DNA from: Cybelea sp963824595
GTDB lineage: Bacteria; Vulcanimicrobiota; Vulcanimicrobiia; Vulcanimicrobiales; Vulcanimicrobiaceae
DNA: 64,000 nt
NCBI GenBank assembly: GCA_963824595.1
Contig: CAWGPY010000006.1
Span: 62,001 to 126,000 of the forward strand
Direction of reading: 5' to 3'
Positions 20,105 through 27,871 of the stretch are shown here, piece by piece. Made by a program: the position numbers and the translations under genes. Position 1 is the first letter of the stretch; every line of letters starts with the position of its first letter. The notes below the pieces were generated by a model. It was not told where the DNA came from and searched no databases. It saw nothing but the letters and a program-made list of their open reading frames with translations.

Positions 20105-21376
20105 CTACGACGTCGGAGCGGAGGTTTCTTCGTCGACGACCTCGGCGTTGTCGATGAGGAAGTCGAGCGTCTTGTTTCTCACGATGCCGTCCATGAGCGA
20201 CAGAACGTTGTTGCCCAGCGCGTTGCGAATTCGACCCACCGGCTGGCCGTAACGGCGCGACAGCGCTTCGAGTTCGGCGGCGAGGTCTGCGGGCGTCGCG
20301 GCGATCTTCTCGGCCTTTGCGATCGACTCGATCAGCAGCCCGGCCTTGACGCGGGACTCGGCCTCGGCCCGCAGCGCCTCGCGGGGAGGCGGCTCCGCCT
20401 GGCCGCCCGCGGCCGCGTCCTCGGCCAGGTGGTCCAGCTCGCGCTCCACCAGCGACTCGGGCAGCGCGAAGTCGTGGGCGGCGAGCAGCTTGGTCATCAC
20501 GGCGTTACCCGCGGCGCGCCGGCCTCGCCCCGCCGCCACGGCCTCGAGTCGGCGGCGAAGGTCGTCGCGCAGCTCCTCGAGCGTCGCGTTCTCGGAGATC
20601 TGCGCCGCAAAGGCATCGTCGAGGGGCGGCAGCTCCAGCTCCTTGAGCTCCTTGAGCGTGATGGCGAAGGTCGCCGCCTTACCGGCGAGCTCGGCCACCG
20701 GGTAGCCCTCGGGGAACTGGGCCTCGACCTGTCTGCTCTCCCCGGCGGTCATCCCGACGATCCCGGCCGCGAAGCCCGGAATGAAGCGGCCCTCGTTGAG
20801 CTCGGCGATCTCGCCTTCGCCCCGGCCGCCCTCGAAGGGCACGCCGTCCACGGCCCCCTCGTAGTCGATCGTGACGACGTCGCCGAGCCGGGCGGCCCGC
20901 TCGGCCGGAATAAGCGTCGCCCGCTCCCGCGCGAGCGCCGCGAGGCTGCGTTCGACGTCCTCGTCGCTGACAGCGACCGGAGGGCGCGAGACCTTGACGC
21001 CCTTGTAATCGTGCAAGGCGATCTCCGGCCGGACCTCGACCGTCGCCTTCACCCGAGTAGGACGGCCGTCGGTCTCCTCGAGCACCTCGAGCTCCGGCGA
21101 TTTGACGGGCTCGAGCTCGTGCTCGCGGACGGCCTTGGCATAGACCTCGGGGACGACCTCGTCCATGGCGCGGCTCGTCACGGCCTCGCTGCCGTACGTC
21201 TGTTCGAAGATCTTCCGCGGCACTTTCCCCTTGCGAAAGCCGGGGAGGCGCACGTTTTGGACGAGCTTGCGAAACGCCCGTTCCTCGGCCTCCGCGAGCT
21301 CTGCGGGCGTGACCGAGAATTCGAGGGCGACGACGGTGGGGGCGATGCGGGTTAAGGTGGAGCCGGTCATATGCAT
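20105..21376 (-). CDS. tig: Trigger factor
   Basis: Ribosome-associated chaperone and prolyl isomerase. About 423 residues. The ribosome-binding signature is GFRKGKVPRKIFEQTYG, the FKBP-like domain is in the middle (GDVVTIDYEGAVDGVPFEGG), and the C-terminal helical domain follows. Two in-frame ATGs exist (21374-21376 and 21368-21370), and MTGSTLTRIAP from the second looks the more natural N terminus. The first ATG begins one base after the predicted last base of tRNA-Gly, so there is no room for a separate ribosome-binding site (see finding). Confidence 0.95.
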   Translation of the reverse strand: MHMTGSTLTRIAPTVVALEFSVTPAELAEAEERAFRKLVQNVRLPGFRKGKVPRKIFEQTYGSEAVTSRAMDEVVPEVYAKAVREHELEPVKSPELEVLEETDGRPTRVKATVEVRPEIALHDYKGVKVSRPPVAVSDEDVERSLAALARERATLIPAERAARLGDVVTIDYEGAVDGVPFEGGRGEGEIAELNEGRFIPGFAAGIVGMTAGESRQVEAQFPEGYPVAELAGKAATFAITLKELKELELPPLDDAFAAQISENATLEELRDDLRRRLEAVAAGRGRRAAGNAVMTKLLAAHDFALPESLVERELDHLAEDAAAGGQAEPPPREALRAEAESRVKAGLLIESIAKAEKIAATPADLAAELEALSRRYGQPVGRIRNALGNNVLSLMDGIVRNKTLDFLIDNAEVVDEETSAPTS

Positions 21377-21377
21377 T

Positions 21378-21449
21378 AGCGGAAGACGAGATTCGAACTC
21401 GCGACCCTCGCCTTGGCAAGGCGATGCTCTACCACTGAGCTACTTCCGC
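21378..21449 (-). tRNA. tRNA-Gly(GCC)
   Basis: On the minus strand a complete cloverleaf is readable: acceptor GCGGAAG pairs with CTTCCGC, the D arm is GCTCAGTGGTAGAGC, the anticodon stem-loop has GCC, and the T loop is TTCGAAT. CCA is not encoded. It lies between tRNA-Leu(TAG) and tig, directly abutting the tig start. Confidence 0.95.
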
Positions 21450-21474
21450 GTGTCTTTCTTGGAGGCAGATCGTA

Positions 21475-21556
21475 TGGGCAAGCAGAGACTCGAACTCTGA
21501 CGGGTTGCCCCACTGGATCCTAAATCCAGCGCGTCTGCCAGTTCCGCCACTTGCCC
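21475..21556 (-). tRNA. tRNA-Leu(TAG)
   Basis: Minus-strand cloverleaf with a long variable arm, as expected for leucine: acceptor GGGCAAG/CTTGCCC, D arm beginning TGGCGGAACTGG, anticodon loop TTTAGGA, T loop TTCGAGT, discriminator A. CCA is not encoded. It lies 25 bp upstream of tRNA-Gly(GCC) on the same strand. Confidence 0.95.
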
Positions 21557-21705
21557 CGGCGACCCCGTTAGATAGAACGCGGCGGGTGCATTTCCTCCGC
21601 CCCGTGCGGCGGCCGAGGTCTTCCTTTCCCGGGGAGGGCGGCCAAGCACCCATGGCGTAGCTATGGCGACCCCACTGCCATGCTTGATCAGGTCAAGGAG
21701 CTCCC

Positions 21706-22038
21706 GTGAACGCGGTCTCTCGATTCGATACAAACCGGCTTAAGCGGTGGCGAGGCCTGCCGAAAGGCCTCGTGACGGTTCTCTACGGGGCCGGCGGCTT
21801 GTTGGCGGCGGCTCTAATGTTCCAGCTCTTCTTCCGCTATCAATATCTCGAAAACGGCGGCGTGCTCTGGCGCGTGGACCGGCTTACCCAGCAGATGTGT
21901 CAGGTCAGCATCGGGGCGGCCCGCTGCGCCCCCATCTCCCACAGCATCAGCCCGGTCACCAGCCTCAGCACCAGCGTCAGTACCAGCACCAGCACCAGCG
22001 TAGATCTCAAGCTCAAGCTCCGCCACAAACCGCATTAA
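21706..22038 (+). CDS. Small membrane protein with Ser/Thr-rich repeat tail
   Basis: I do not recognise this 110-residue protein. It has one membrane helix (about 22-43, LVTVLYGAGGLLAAALMFQL) and then a 30-residue stretch of Ser-Thr-Val repeats encoded by near-identical ACCAGC units, ending in a basic tail (KLKLRHKPH). The GTG start at 21706 is supported by AAGGAG about 6 nt upstream. It is the only plus-strand gene among tRNAs and is followed by a strong terminator hairpin, so it looks like an independent transcription unit. Confidence 0.65.
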   Translation: MNAVSRFDTNRLKRWRGLPKGLVTVLYGAGGLLAAALMFQLFFRYQYLENGGVLWRVDRLTQQMCQVSIGAARCAPISHSISPVTSLSTSVSTSTSTSVDLKLKLRHKPH

Positions 22039-22087
22039 GCCGCGACGACTACTACACGACGCGAACCCTACACGCGAAGAAAGCACG

Positions 22088-22119
22088 AAGTCCCCGCAGC
22101 GATGCGGGGACTTCTTTAT
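22088..22119 (+). terminator. Rho-independent-like terminator
   Basis: An 11-bp perfect stem, AAGTCCCCGCA paired with TGCGGGGACTT, closes a GCGA tetraloop and is followed by CTTTAT. It sits 49 bp after the stop of the small membrane protein gene. Being nearly symmetric, it could also act on the minus strand after the tRNA-Lys. Confidence 0.8.
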
Positions 22120-22124
22120 GACTT

Positions 22125-22196
22125 TGCACCGCCAGGGACTCGAACCCCGAACCAACTGATTAAGAGTCAGCTGCTCTACCATTGAGCTAGCGGTGC
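22125..22196 (-). tRNA. tRNA-Lys(CTT)
   Basis: Minus-strand cloverleaf: acceptor GCACCGC/GCGGTGC, D arm GCTCAATGGTAGAGC, anticodon loop CTCTTAA, T loop TTCGAGT, discriminator A, no encoded CCA. Last of a run of five minus-strand tRNAs (Pro, Arg, His, Lys, Lys). Confidence 0.95.
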
Positions 22197-22202
22197 GAAA
22201 CG

Positions 22203-22275
22203 TGCGCCCTCCGGGACTCGAACCCGGGACCAACGGCTTAAAAGGCCGCTGCTCTACCGACTGAGCTAAAGGCGC
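22203..22275 (-). tRNA. tRNA-Lys(TTT)
   Basis: Minus-strand cloverleaf: acceptor GCGCCTT pairing with AGGGCGC through one G-U, anticodon stem CGGC-type with loop CTTTTAA, T arm CCGGG-TTCGAGT-CCCGG, discriminator A. It lies 6 bp upstream of tRNA-Lys(CTT), so both lysine codons are served from one cluster. Confidence 0.95.
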
Positions 22276-22343
22276 TCACCGAGGGTCGCTCCGCGGTCTG
22301 GTTTACGAAAGCCTACCTCCTGCGTCCTTCGGGATCGTGCATG

Positions 22344-22418
22344 GGTGACTGACGGGGGTCGAACCCGCGACCTCCGGCTTCACAGGCCGGCGCTCTAACC
22401 AATTGAGCTACAGTCACC
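22344..22418 (-). tRNA. tRNA-His(GTG)
   Basis: Minus-strand cloverleaf: acceptor GTGACTG/CAGTCAC, anticodon loop CTGTGAA, T loop TTCGACC. The extra G at -1 facing a C discriminator, the identity element of tRNA-His, is present. Confidence 0.95.
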
Positions 22419-22437
22419 GCAAGTCGCGAGTATAACA

Positions 22438-22511
<74 letters not shown>

Positions 22512-22522
22512 CCGTGACGTGG

Positions 22523-22596
22523 TCGGGGCGACTGGACTCGAACCAGCGGCCTTTCGGCCCCAAACCGAACGCTCTACCAAGCTGAGCTACGCCCCG
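22523..22596 (-). tRNA. tRNA-Pro(TGG)
   Basis: Minus-strand cloverleaf: acceptor CGGGGCG/CGCCCCG, D arm GCTCAGCTTGGTAGAGC, anticodon stem TTCGG/CCGAA with loop TTTGGGG, T loop TTCGAGT, discriminator A. First tRNA of the five-gene run. The 250 bp upstream of it (22597-22846) show no gene and presumably hold the cluster promoter. Confidence 0.95.
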
Positions 22597-22846
22597 AGAT
22601 GTCGCCACCAGCTAAACTGACTAACCGTTCGACGTCGATGACAGTTTGCGCAACGGACGTCACACTTCGCGATTTCCAACACTATCCTCTCCCAGGCCCA
22701 ACCCTCTCGAACTAGGTTACTGACGTTCTGGTCTTTCTTTCCCCTAACATGATCGAACTCGAGAACGCGGATGGCGGCTTCATCGCGCTATCGTCGCATG
22801 CGCGTGCGCCAACAGGGTTGCACTCTACGGTGCAGCTACCACGTTT

Positions 22847-23695
22847 CTACAACAAAAGTCGATGGCAGCCGACGTACGTTGACAGGTTAGCGTGCGACGC
22901 ACCCGCGAGCGCAAGCGTCTCGCCGATCTTCAGCCCGGCGCGCAGCCCCGTTCTTGCGATGCGCCGGTTCGATCCCGGCACGAGCGCCGAGCACCACGAC
23001 GCGCCGTGCGCGCGCTGGAGCATAACGAGTGCGAAGGCGAAAACCTGCACGAGATAGGCCTCCGACGCGCACGCCAGCGGGCCGATGCGGCCGTCGGGCC
23101 AGGCGTAGGCGTACGCAACGAACTCGCCGTTGAGAAAGAACGCGCGTCCGGTCGCGTCGCGCGCGAACGCGCGATGATCGGCGGGCCGGACCGCGCCGCG
23201 CGCCTGGCGATCCATCTCGTCCAGGCCAAACGCGTGCCGGTCCGCGTCGATCGTATCCACCTCGAAGCGATACTGCCCCGCCGCCATCTTCGCCAGCTCT
23301 TCCTCGCGGGGAATCGCGCCGGCGAACCGCAGCACCGTTTCCCGCGGGGCCGCGCCGAAGCGCAGGGCGAGCGCGACCGCCGCGGGATCGCTGGGGTCGA
23401 GCAGCATCGCGCGGTCGGCGTCGCCGGCGTCCTCGAACGCCGCCGCGAGCAGCTGCGCGCCGGTGCCTTGGCCGCGGTACGACGGCTCGACGAACAGCTC
23501 GCCGACGTACCGCTCGTCGCCGGAGTCGTGCGCTACGGCGATGCCCACGGCTTCCGCGTCGTCGCGTGCGATCCACACGCCGCCGCGGTCGGCGGCCTCG
23601 AGCGCGAGCCGCACGCCCGCCTCGTCGTATTGGCGCCTGCGTGCGATCGCGCGCACCGCATCGGGCATGGATGCGGCGTTGACGACCTCAGGCAC
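22847..23695 (-). CDS. GNAT family N-acetyltransferase
   Basis: About 282 residues. The acetyl-CoA-binding core is in the N-terminal half: YVGELFVEPSYRGQGTGAQL, with the R-G-Q-G-T-G pyrophosphate loop. The C-terminal half may be a second, degenerate GNAT fold (FFLNGEFVAYAYAWPDGRIGPL). The substrate is unknown. The GTG start at 23693-23695 overlaps the end of rdgB by 8 bp. The frame runs further upstream, but only as a shadow of rdgB. It is the last gene of the lepA-rdgB group. Confidence 0.8.
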   Translation of the reverse strand: MPEVVNAASMPDAVRAIARRRQYDEAGVRLALEAADRGGVWIARDDAEAVGIAVAHDSGDERYVGELFVEPSYRGQGTGAQLLAAAFEDAGDADRAMLLDPSDPAAVALALRFGAAPRETVLRFAGAIPREEELAKMAAGQYRFEVDTIDADRHAFGLDEMDRQARGAVRPADHRAFARDATGRAFFLNGEFVAYAYAWPDGRIGPLACASEAYLVQVFAFALVMLQRAHGASWCSALVPGSNRRIARTGLRAGLKIGETLALAGASHANLSTYVGCHRLLL

Positions 23696-24284
23696 TCGGG
23701 GGCAGCATCGCCAGCAGCGCGTCGGCGGCGCGGCGCCGGTGGCTGACGGCGTTCTTCTCCTTCTCGGCGAGCATGGCGAAGCTGCAGCCGCGCGGCGGAT
23801 AGAGGAACAGCGAGTCGTAGCCGAATCCGCCGGTTCCACGCTCCGACTCGAGGATGAATCCCTCCACGCTGCCGGTCGCGACGAGCGGCTCGCGGTCGGG
23901 CTGAATCAGAACCAGCGCGCAAACGAAGCGCGCGCGGCGGCGATACGGCGGCATGCCGCGCAGCTCGTCGAGCAGCGCCGCGCGCCGTTCCGGCCACTCC
24001 ATGCCGGGGCCGCCGAAGCGCGCGGAGTAGACGCCCGGCCGCCCGCCGAGCGCGTCAACTTCCAGGCCGCTGTCGTCGGCGAGCGCCGCAGCGTCAACGC
24101 CGCCCGCGCGCAGCGCCGCGGCCAGCGATTGCGCCTTGAGCAGAGCATTGCCCGCGTAGGTGCCGGCAACTTCCAGCACGTCGGCATACTTGCGATACGT
24201 CCCAAGCTGCAGCGGCGACTTGGCGAAGATCGCCTTGAGCTCGCGCAGCTTGCCCGCGTTGTGCGAAGCGACGTACGTCTTCAC
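23688..24284 (-). CDS. rdgB: XTP/dITP pyrophosphatase (RdgB/HAM1)
   Basis: House-cleaning pyrophosphatase removing ITP, dITP and XTP. 198 residues. The family N terminus YVASHNAGKLRELKAIF, the catalytic ADDSGLEVDALGGRPGVYSARF and the GFGYDSLF segment are all intact. It begins with GTG in a GTGA overlap with the lepA stop. Any longer start would only read an Arg/Lys-rich shadow of lepA. Confidence 0.96.
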   Translation of the reverse strand: MKTYVASHNAGKLRELKAIFAKSPLQLGTYRKYADVLEVAGTYAGNALLKAQSLAAALRAGGVDAAALADDSGLEVDALGGRPGVYSARFGGPGMEWPERRAALLDELRGMPPYRRRARFVCALVLIQPDREPLVATGSVEGFILESERGTGGFGYDSLFLYPPRGCSFAMLAEKEKNAVSHRRRAADALLAMLPPSA

Positions 24285-26107
24285 GATTCCAATCGCAGCA
24301 CGGCCATGAACGCCTCTTGCGGGAGCTCGACCTTGCCCACCCGCTTCATCCGCTCCTTGCCGACCTTCTGCTTCTCCAGCAGCTTGCGCTTGCGCGTGAT
24401 GTCGCCGCCGTAACACTTCGAGAGCACGTTCTTGCGCATGGCGCTCACCGTCTCGCGCGCGACGATCTTCCCGCCGATCGCGGCCTGGATCGGCACGTCG
24501 AACATCTGCCGAGGAATCAGCTCCTTGAGCCGCTCGGTCAAGGCGCGGCCGCGCTGCACGGCTTTGTCGCGCGCCACGATGAACGACAGCGCGTCGATCG
24601 GCTCGCCGTTGAGCAGGATCTCGAGCTTAGCGAGGTTGCCCTCGCGATACTCGATCAGCTCGTAGTCGAGCGACGCGTAGCCCTTCGTGCGCGACTTGAG
24701 CGCGTCGAAGAAATCGACGATCACCTCGATCAGCGGCATCTCGTAGGTCAGGATCACGCGGCCGTCCTGCAGGTACTCCATGTTGGCGAGCGTCGCACGG
24801 CGGCTCTGCGTGAGCTCCATGATCGCGCCGACGAAGTCGGGCGGCGAGATGATCGTCGCCTTCACGTAGGGCTCCTCGATCGACTGGATCACGTTCGGCG
24901 GCGGCAGCTTCGACGGGTTGTCCACCGTTTCGACGCTGCCGTCGGTCCGCACGACGCGAAAACCCACCGAGGGCGACGTGGCGATGAGGTCCAGCCCGTA
25001 GTCGCGTTCCAGCCGCTCCTGCACGATCTCCATGTGCAGCAAACCGAGGAACCCGCAGCGAAAGCCGAAGCCGAGCGCCACCGAGCTCTCGGGCTCGTAC
25101 AGCAGCGCGGCGTCGTTGAGCTTGAGCTTCTCCAGCGCGTCGCGCAGGCTGTCGTACTCGCCCTCGTTGGGATACAGGCCGCAGTACACCATCGGCACCG
25201 CTTTGCGGTAGCCCGGCAGCGCCACGTGCGCGGGGTTCGTGGCGCCGGTGATCGTGTCGCCCACGTCAATCTCGCCCAGCGACTTGATGTTGGCGATCGC
25301 GTAGCCCACGTCGCCGAACTCCAGCGTCTGCGTCGCCCGCATCTGCGGGGTGAAGATACCGACCTCGGTGCACTCGAACACGCGCTCGTGCGCCATGGAC
25401 ATGAACCGCGTTCCCGCGGACAGCTTTCCGTCGACCACGCGCACGTAGCTCACCACCCCGCGATAGGGATCGAACTGCGCGTTGAAAACCAGCGCGCGCA
25501 GGTGGTCGAGATGGCCCTTGGGCGGCGGGATCCGGTGAACGATCGCCTCGACGATCTCCTCGATGCCGACGCCGTTCTTCGCGCTGGCCAGGATGCACTC
25601 GCTGCGCTCCATTACGAGCAGCTCCTCGATCTCGCCCATCACGCGCTCCGGATCCGCAGCCGGCAGATCGATCTTGTTGATCACCGGGATGATGGTCAGG
25701 TCGTGCTCGAGCGCCAGGTGATAGTTGGCGAGCGTCTGGGCTTCGATGCCCTGCGCCGCGTCGATGATCAGCAGCGCGCCCTCGCAGGCCGCGAGCGAGC
25801 GCGAGACCTCGTACGAGAAGTCGACGTGCCCCGGGGTGTCGATCAGGTTCAAGCGATAAAGCTCGCCGTCGCGCGCGCGGTACTCCAGCGTGACGGGGTG
25901 CATCCGGATCGTGATGCCGCGTTCGCGCTCCAGGTCCATGGCGTCGAGCGCCTGCTCTTCAACCTCGCGCGTCTTGACCGTGCGCGTGATCTCCAGGAGA
26001 CGGTCGGAAAGCGTCGTCTTGCCGTGATCGATGTGCGCGATGATGCAGAAGTTGCGGACGTTGGGAGCAACGTCGACGCGATGCGGACGTTCGGATTTCA
26101 GCGCCAA
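24281..26107 (-). CDS. lepA: Elongation factor 4 (LepA)
   Basis: Ribosome-associated GTPase that aids translation under stress. 608 residues, usual length. The G domain has AHIDHGKTTL, DTPGHVDF and NKIDLPAADPE. The LepA-specific C-terminal domain is present (IGGKIVARETVSAMRKNVLS, then CYGGDITRKRKLLEKQKVGK). It heads the lepA-rdgB-GNAT group. Confidence 0.98.
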   Translation of the reverse strand: MALKSERPHRVDVAPNVRNFCIIAHIDHGKTTLSDRLLEITRTVKTREVEEQALDAMDLERERGITIRMHPVTLEYRARDGELYRLNLIDTPGHVDFSYEVSRSLAACEGALLIIDAAQGIEAQTLANYHLALEHDLTIIPVINKIDLPAADPERVMGEIEELLVMERSECILASAKNGVGIEEIVEAIVHRIPPPKGHLDHLRALVFNAQFDPYRGVVSYVRVVDGKLSAGTRFMSMAHERVFECTEVGIFTPQMRATQTLEFGDVGYAIANIKSLGEIDVGDTITGATNPAHVALPGYRKAVPMVYCGLYPNEGEYDSLRDALEKLKLNDAALLYEPESSVALGFGFRCGFLGLLHMEIVQERLERDYGLDLIATSPSVGFRVVRTDGSVETVDNPSKLPPPNVIQSIEEPYVKATIISPPDFVGAIMELTQSRRATLANMEYLQDGRVILTYEMPLIEVIVDFFDALKSRTKGYASLDYELIEYREGNLAKLEILLNGEPIDALSFIVARDKAVQRGRALTERLKELIPRQMFDVPIQAAIGGKIVARETVSAMRKNVLSKCYGGDITRKRKLLEKQKVGKERMKRVGKVELPQEAFMAVLRLES

Positions 26108-26117
26108 GGCGAAGCGG

Positions 26118-26405
26118 CTACAAACCGACGGCGCAGCTGAAGGCCAGGCGCGTCAGCTCCGGCCGGACGAACAGCTGCAGCACCAGCAGCACGATGAGGA
26201 ACGACAGGTCGAGGCCGCCGAGCGGGGGTATCACGCGGCGCAGCGGCGTGAGCACCGGCTCGACCAGCGCGGCCACGTAGTAGGCGAAGCGCCCGGCCCG
26301 CAGGTCGGGAATCCACGAGATCACCGCGTAGACGAGCAGCACGATCGTATAAGCCCCGACCAGCCAGTTCAGAATCTGCGCGCTGTTGCAGAGAATCGAT
26401 CCCAC
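26118..26405 (-). CDS. YggT family membrane protein
   Basis: A 95-residue protein with two membrane segments, typical of the YggT family (VYAVISWIPDLR and LVEPVLTPLRRVIPPLGGLD between the helices). The family is often near division or osmotic-tolerance genes; its precise role is unsettled. It lies just upstream of lepA and downstream of a DUF4446 gene, on the same strand. Confidence 0.85.
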   Translation of the reverse strand: MGSILCNSAQILNWLVGAYTIVLLVYAVISWIPDLRAGRFAYYVAALVEPVLTPLRRVIPPLGGLDLSFLIVLLVLQLFVRPELTRLAFSCAVGL

Positions 26406-26418
26406 GTCGGTTCGCGTT

Positions 26419-26925
26419 CTACGAAGGCTTCGGGCGCGCCCGCTCGATGGCTTCCAGCTCCTCGGCCGACGCCGCGACGGTCGGCTTGTACTTCTCGACC
26501 GGCTTACCGTACGTCCGCGTATCCTCGCGCGAATAAATGCTGGTGATCACCACGCCGTCGCCTTGGCGATTGAGCAACGCAAGCGCGTACGACAGGCCCG
26601 AGCTGTTGCCCGCGAAGGCGTCGTAGCGCACGAAGCCGGCGTTTGAGAGATCGCTTGCCGCGAAGGCTTGAAGCTCCTGCACCCGCTCGCGCAGACGGAC
26701 CGTAGCGTCTCGCTGTTCGGCGGCGCCGTCTTCCAGGGCGCGCAGCCGTCCGGCGGCGCTCCCGCCGTCGCCCGCGATGAGCCCGTCGTGAATTTCGAGC
26801 AGACGCCGCACGTACGCCAAGCCCGGGCGCACCACGGCGACGTGATACACGACGAGCGCGACGATCGCGATCGCGAGAGCACCGGCCAGCGCGTAGAGCA
26901 TTGCTGGTTGCATAGTTAGTTGCAT
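26419..26925 (-). CDS. DUF4446 family membrane-anchored protein
   Basis: 168 residues: one N-terminal membrane helix (about 8-30), a coiled-coil-like region with many Glu and Arg residues, then the conserved DUF4446 core GFVRYDAFAGNSSGLSYALA and DGVVITSIYSREDTRTYGKP. The function is unknown. It precedes yggT with a 13-bp gap. The SRP RNA gene lies immediately upstream. Confidence 0.85.
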   Translation of the reverse strand: MQLTMQPAMLYALAGALAIAIVALVVYHVAVVRPGLAYVRRLLEIHDGLIAGDGGSAAGRLRALEDGAAEQRDATVRLRERVQELQAFAASDLSNAGFVRYDAFAGNSSGLSYALALLNRQGDGVVITSIYSREDTRTYGKPVEKYKPTVAASAEELEAIERARPKPS

Positions 26926-26945
26926 AGTTAAAGGAGTGCCACGAC

Positions 26946-27047
26946 GAGAGCCAGGTAGCTCACGGCACCCGTAAGTGCCCGCTTACCGTTGCTACCTTCC
27001 GGTTCTGGCGGGGTTCGCGGGTTTACGCCGCGTGAGGCCCAGCCCCC
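26946..27047 (-). ncRNA. ffs: Signal recognition particle RNA (small, 4.5S-like)
   Basis: On the minus strand the conserved SRP domain IV is readable as CAGAACCGGAAGGTAGCAAC (compare CAGGTCCGGAAGGAAGCAGC in E. coli). The flanks pair into one long hairpin: the 5' end GGGGGCTGGGCCTCACG pairs with the 3' end CGTGAGCTACCTGGCTCTC through G-C and G-U pairs. About 102 nt, no Alu domain. The exact ends are estimated from the helix. Confidence 0.85.
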
Positions 27048-27077
27048 ATCATGGTCCAGCCATGATACCATACGCGC

Positions 27078-27590
27078 ATGCGCCCCGCCGTAACGTTTGC
27101 CGCTCTCACGCTGGCGGCCGCCGCGGGGGCGATGCGGCTCGCGAGTTCCGACCTTTCGCCCGGCGGCGTCGTCCCGCGCGCGCTGATGGCGAACGGCTGC
27201 GACGGCCGGAATCGGGAGCCGGCGCTCGCGTGGAGCGGCGTCCCTGCGGGCGTGAAATCGTTCGCCTTCATTATGCAGGACCCCGATGCGCCGATCGCCG
27301 GCGGCTTCTATCACTGGGTCGTCTACGATCTGCCGGCGACGGCGCGCGCGCTCGGTCCCGGCGCGCCGCCGGACCGAGGCCGGTTCGGCGTCACGTCGCT
27401 CGGCAAACCGGAATATTATGGCCCCTGCCCGCCGCCGGGACCCGCGCACCACTACGTGCTGACGCTCTATGCGCTCGATCTCGCGCACGTTCCGGTCGCG
27501 ACGCCCCCGAGCGGCGCGCAGCTCGAAGCGGCGATCGCGGGGCACGTGCTCGGCCGCGCCGTGCTGACCGCCACCGCCTCGCATCCTTAG
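27078..27590 (+). CDS. YbhB/YbcL (PEBP, Raf-kinase-inhibitor-like) protein
   Basis: 170 residues with an N-terminal signal-like segment (MRPAVTFAALTLAAAAGA). The phosphatidylethanolamine-binding fold is clear from PALAWSGVPAGVKSFAFIMQDPDAP, FYHWVVYDLPA and YYGPCPPPGPAHHYV. The bacterial family's ligand is unknown. It lies directly ahead of the CDGSH and homogentisate dioxygenase genes on the same strand. Confidence 0.9.
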   Translation: MRPAVTFAALTLAAAAGAMRLASSDLSPGGVVPRALMANGCDGRNREPALAWSGVPAGVKSFAFIMQDPDAPIAGGFYHWVVYDLPATARALGPGAPPDRGRFGVTSLGKPEYYGPCPPPGPAHHYVLTLYALDLAHVPVATPPSGAQLEAAIAGHVLGRAVLTATASHP

Positions 27591-27612
27591 GATAGCCGGG
27601 GCGAACCGTCGA

Positions 27613-27870
27613 ATGGCCTCGCCTACCATGGAGAACGACGTCACCATCAAAGCCCGCGAGAACGGGCCCTACCTCGTGCGCGGTCCGGTCACGCTCACCG
27701 ACGCCGACGGAAACGCATACACGGTGCCCGGCCCGAACGTCGCGCTCTGCCGGTGCGGCGGATCGCAGACGAAGCCGTTCTGCGACGGCACGCACAAGAC
27801 CAACGGGTTCGCGGCCACGGAGCGCGCGCCGCTCGCCGAGAGCGAGCCGGTGGCGGAGCCGGCGACCTAA
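27613..27870 (+). CDS. CDGSH iron-sulfur domain protein
   Basis: An 85-residue protein carrying one CDGSH motif that binds a [2Fe-2S] cluster with three Cys and one His: Cys46, Cys48, Cys57 and His61 in CRCGGSQTKPFCDGTH. Soluble bacterial members are redox or iron-handling proteins with unsettled roles. It ends one base before the hmgA start, so the two are likely co-translated. Placement beside iron-dependent ring-cleaving dioxygenases suggests support of their iron centres, which is inference. Confidence 0.9.
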   Translation: MASPTMENDVTIKARENGPYLVRGPVTLTDADGNAYTVPGPNVALCRCGGSQTKPFCDGTHKTNGFAATERAPLAESEPVAEPAT

Positions 27871-27871
27871 A

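Noticed and set aside
21961..22010. Short ACCAGC-type tandem repeats as a possible CRISPR or minisatellite
   Set aside because: The repeats are contiguous 6-nt units inside the small membrane protein's coding sequence, with no spacers. No CRISPR array was seen anywhere in the window.
22749..23057. A 102-codon plus-strand frame upstream of the tRNA cluster
   Set aside because: It runs antisense into the GNAT gene, has no ribosome-binding site and no protein-like pattern.
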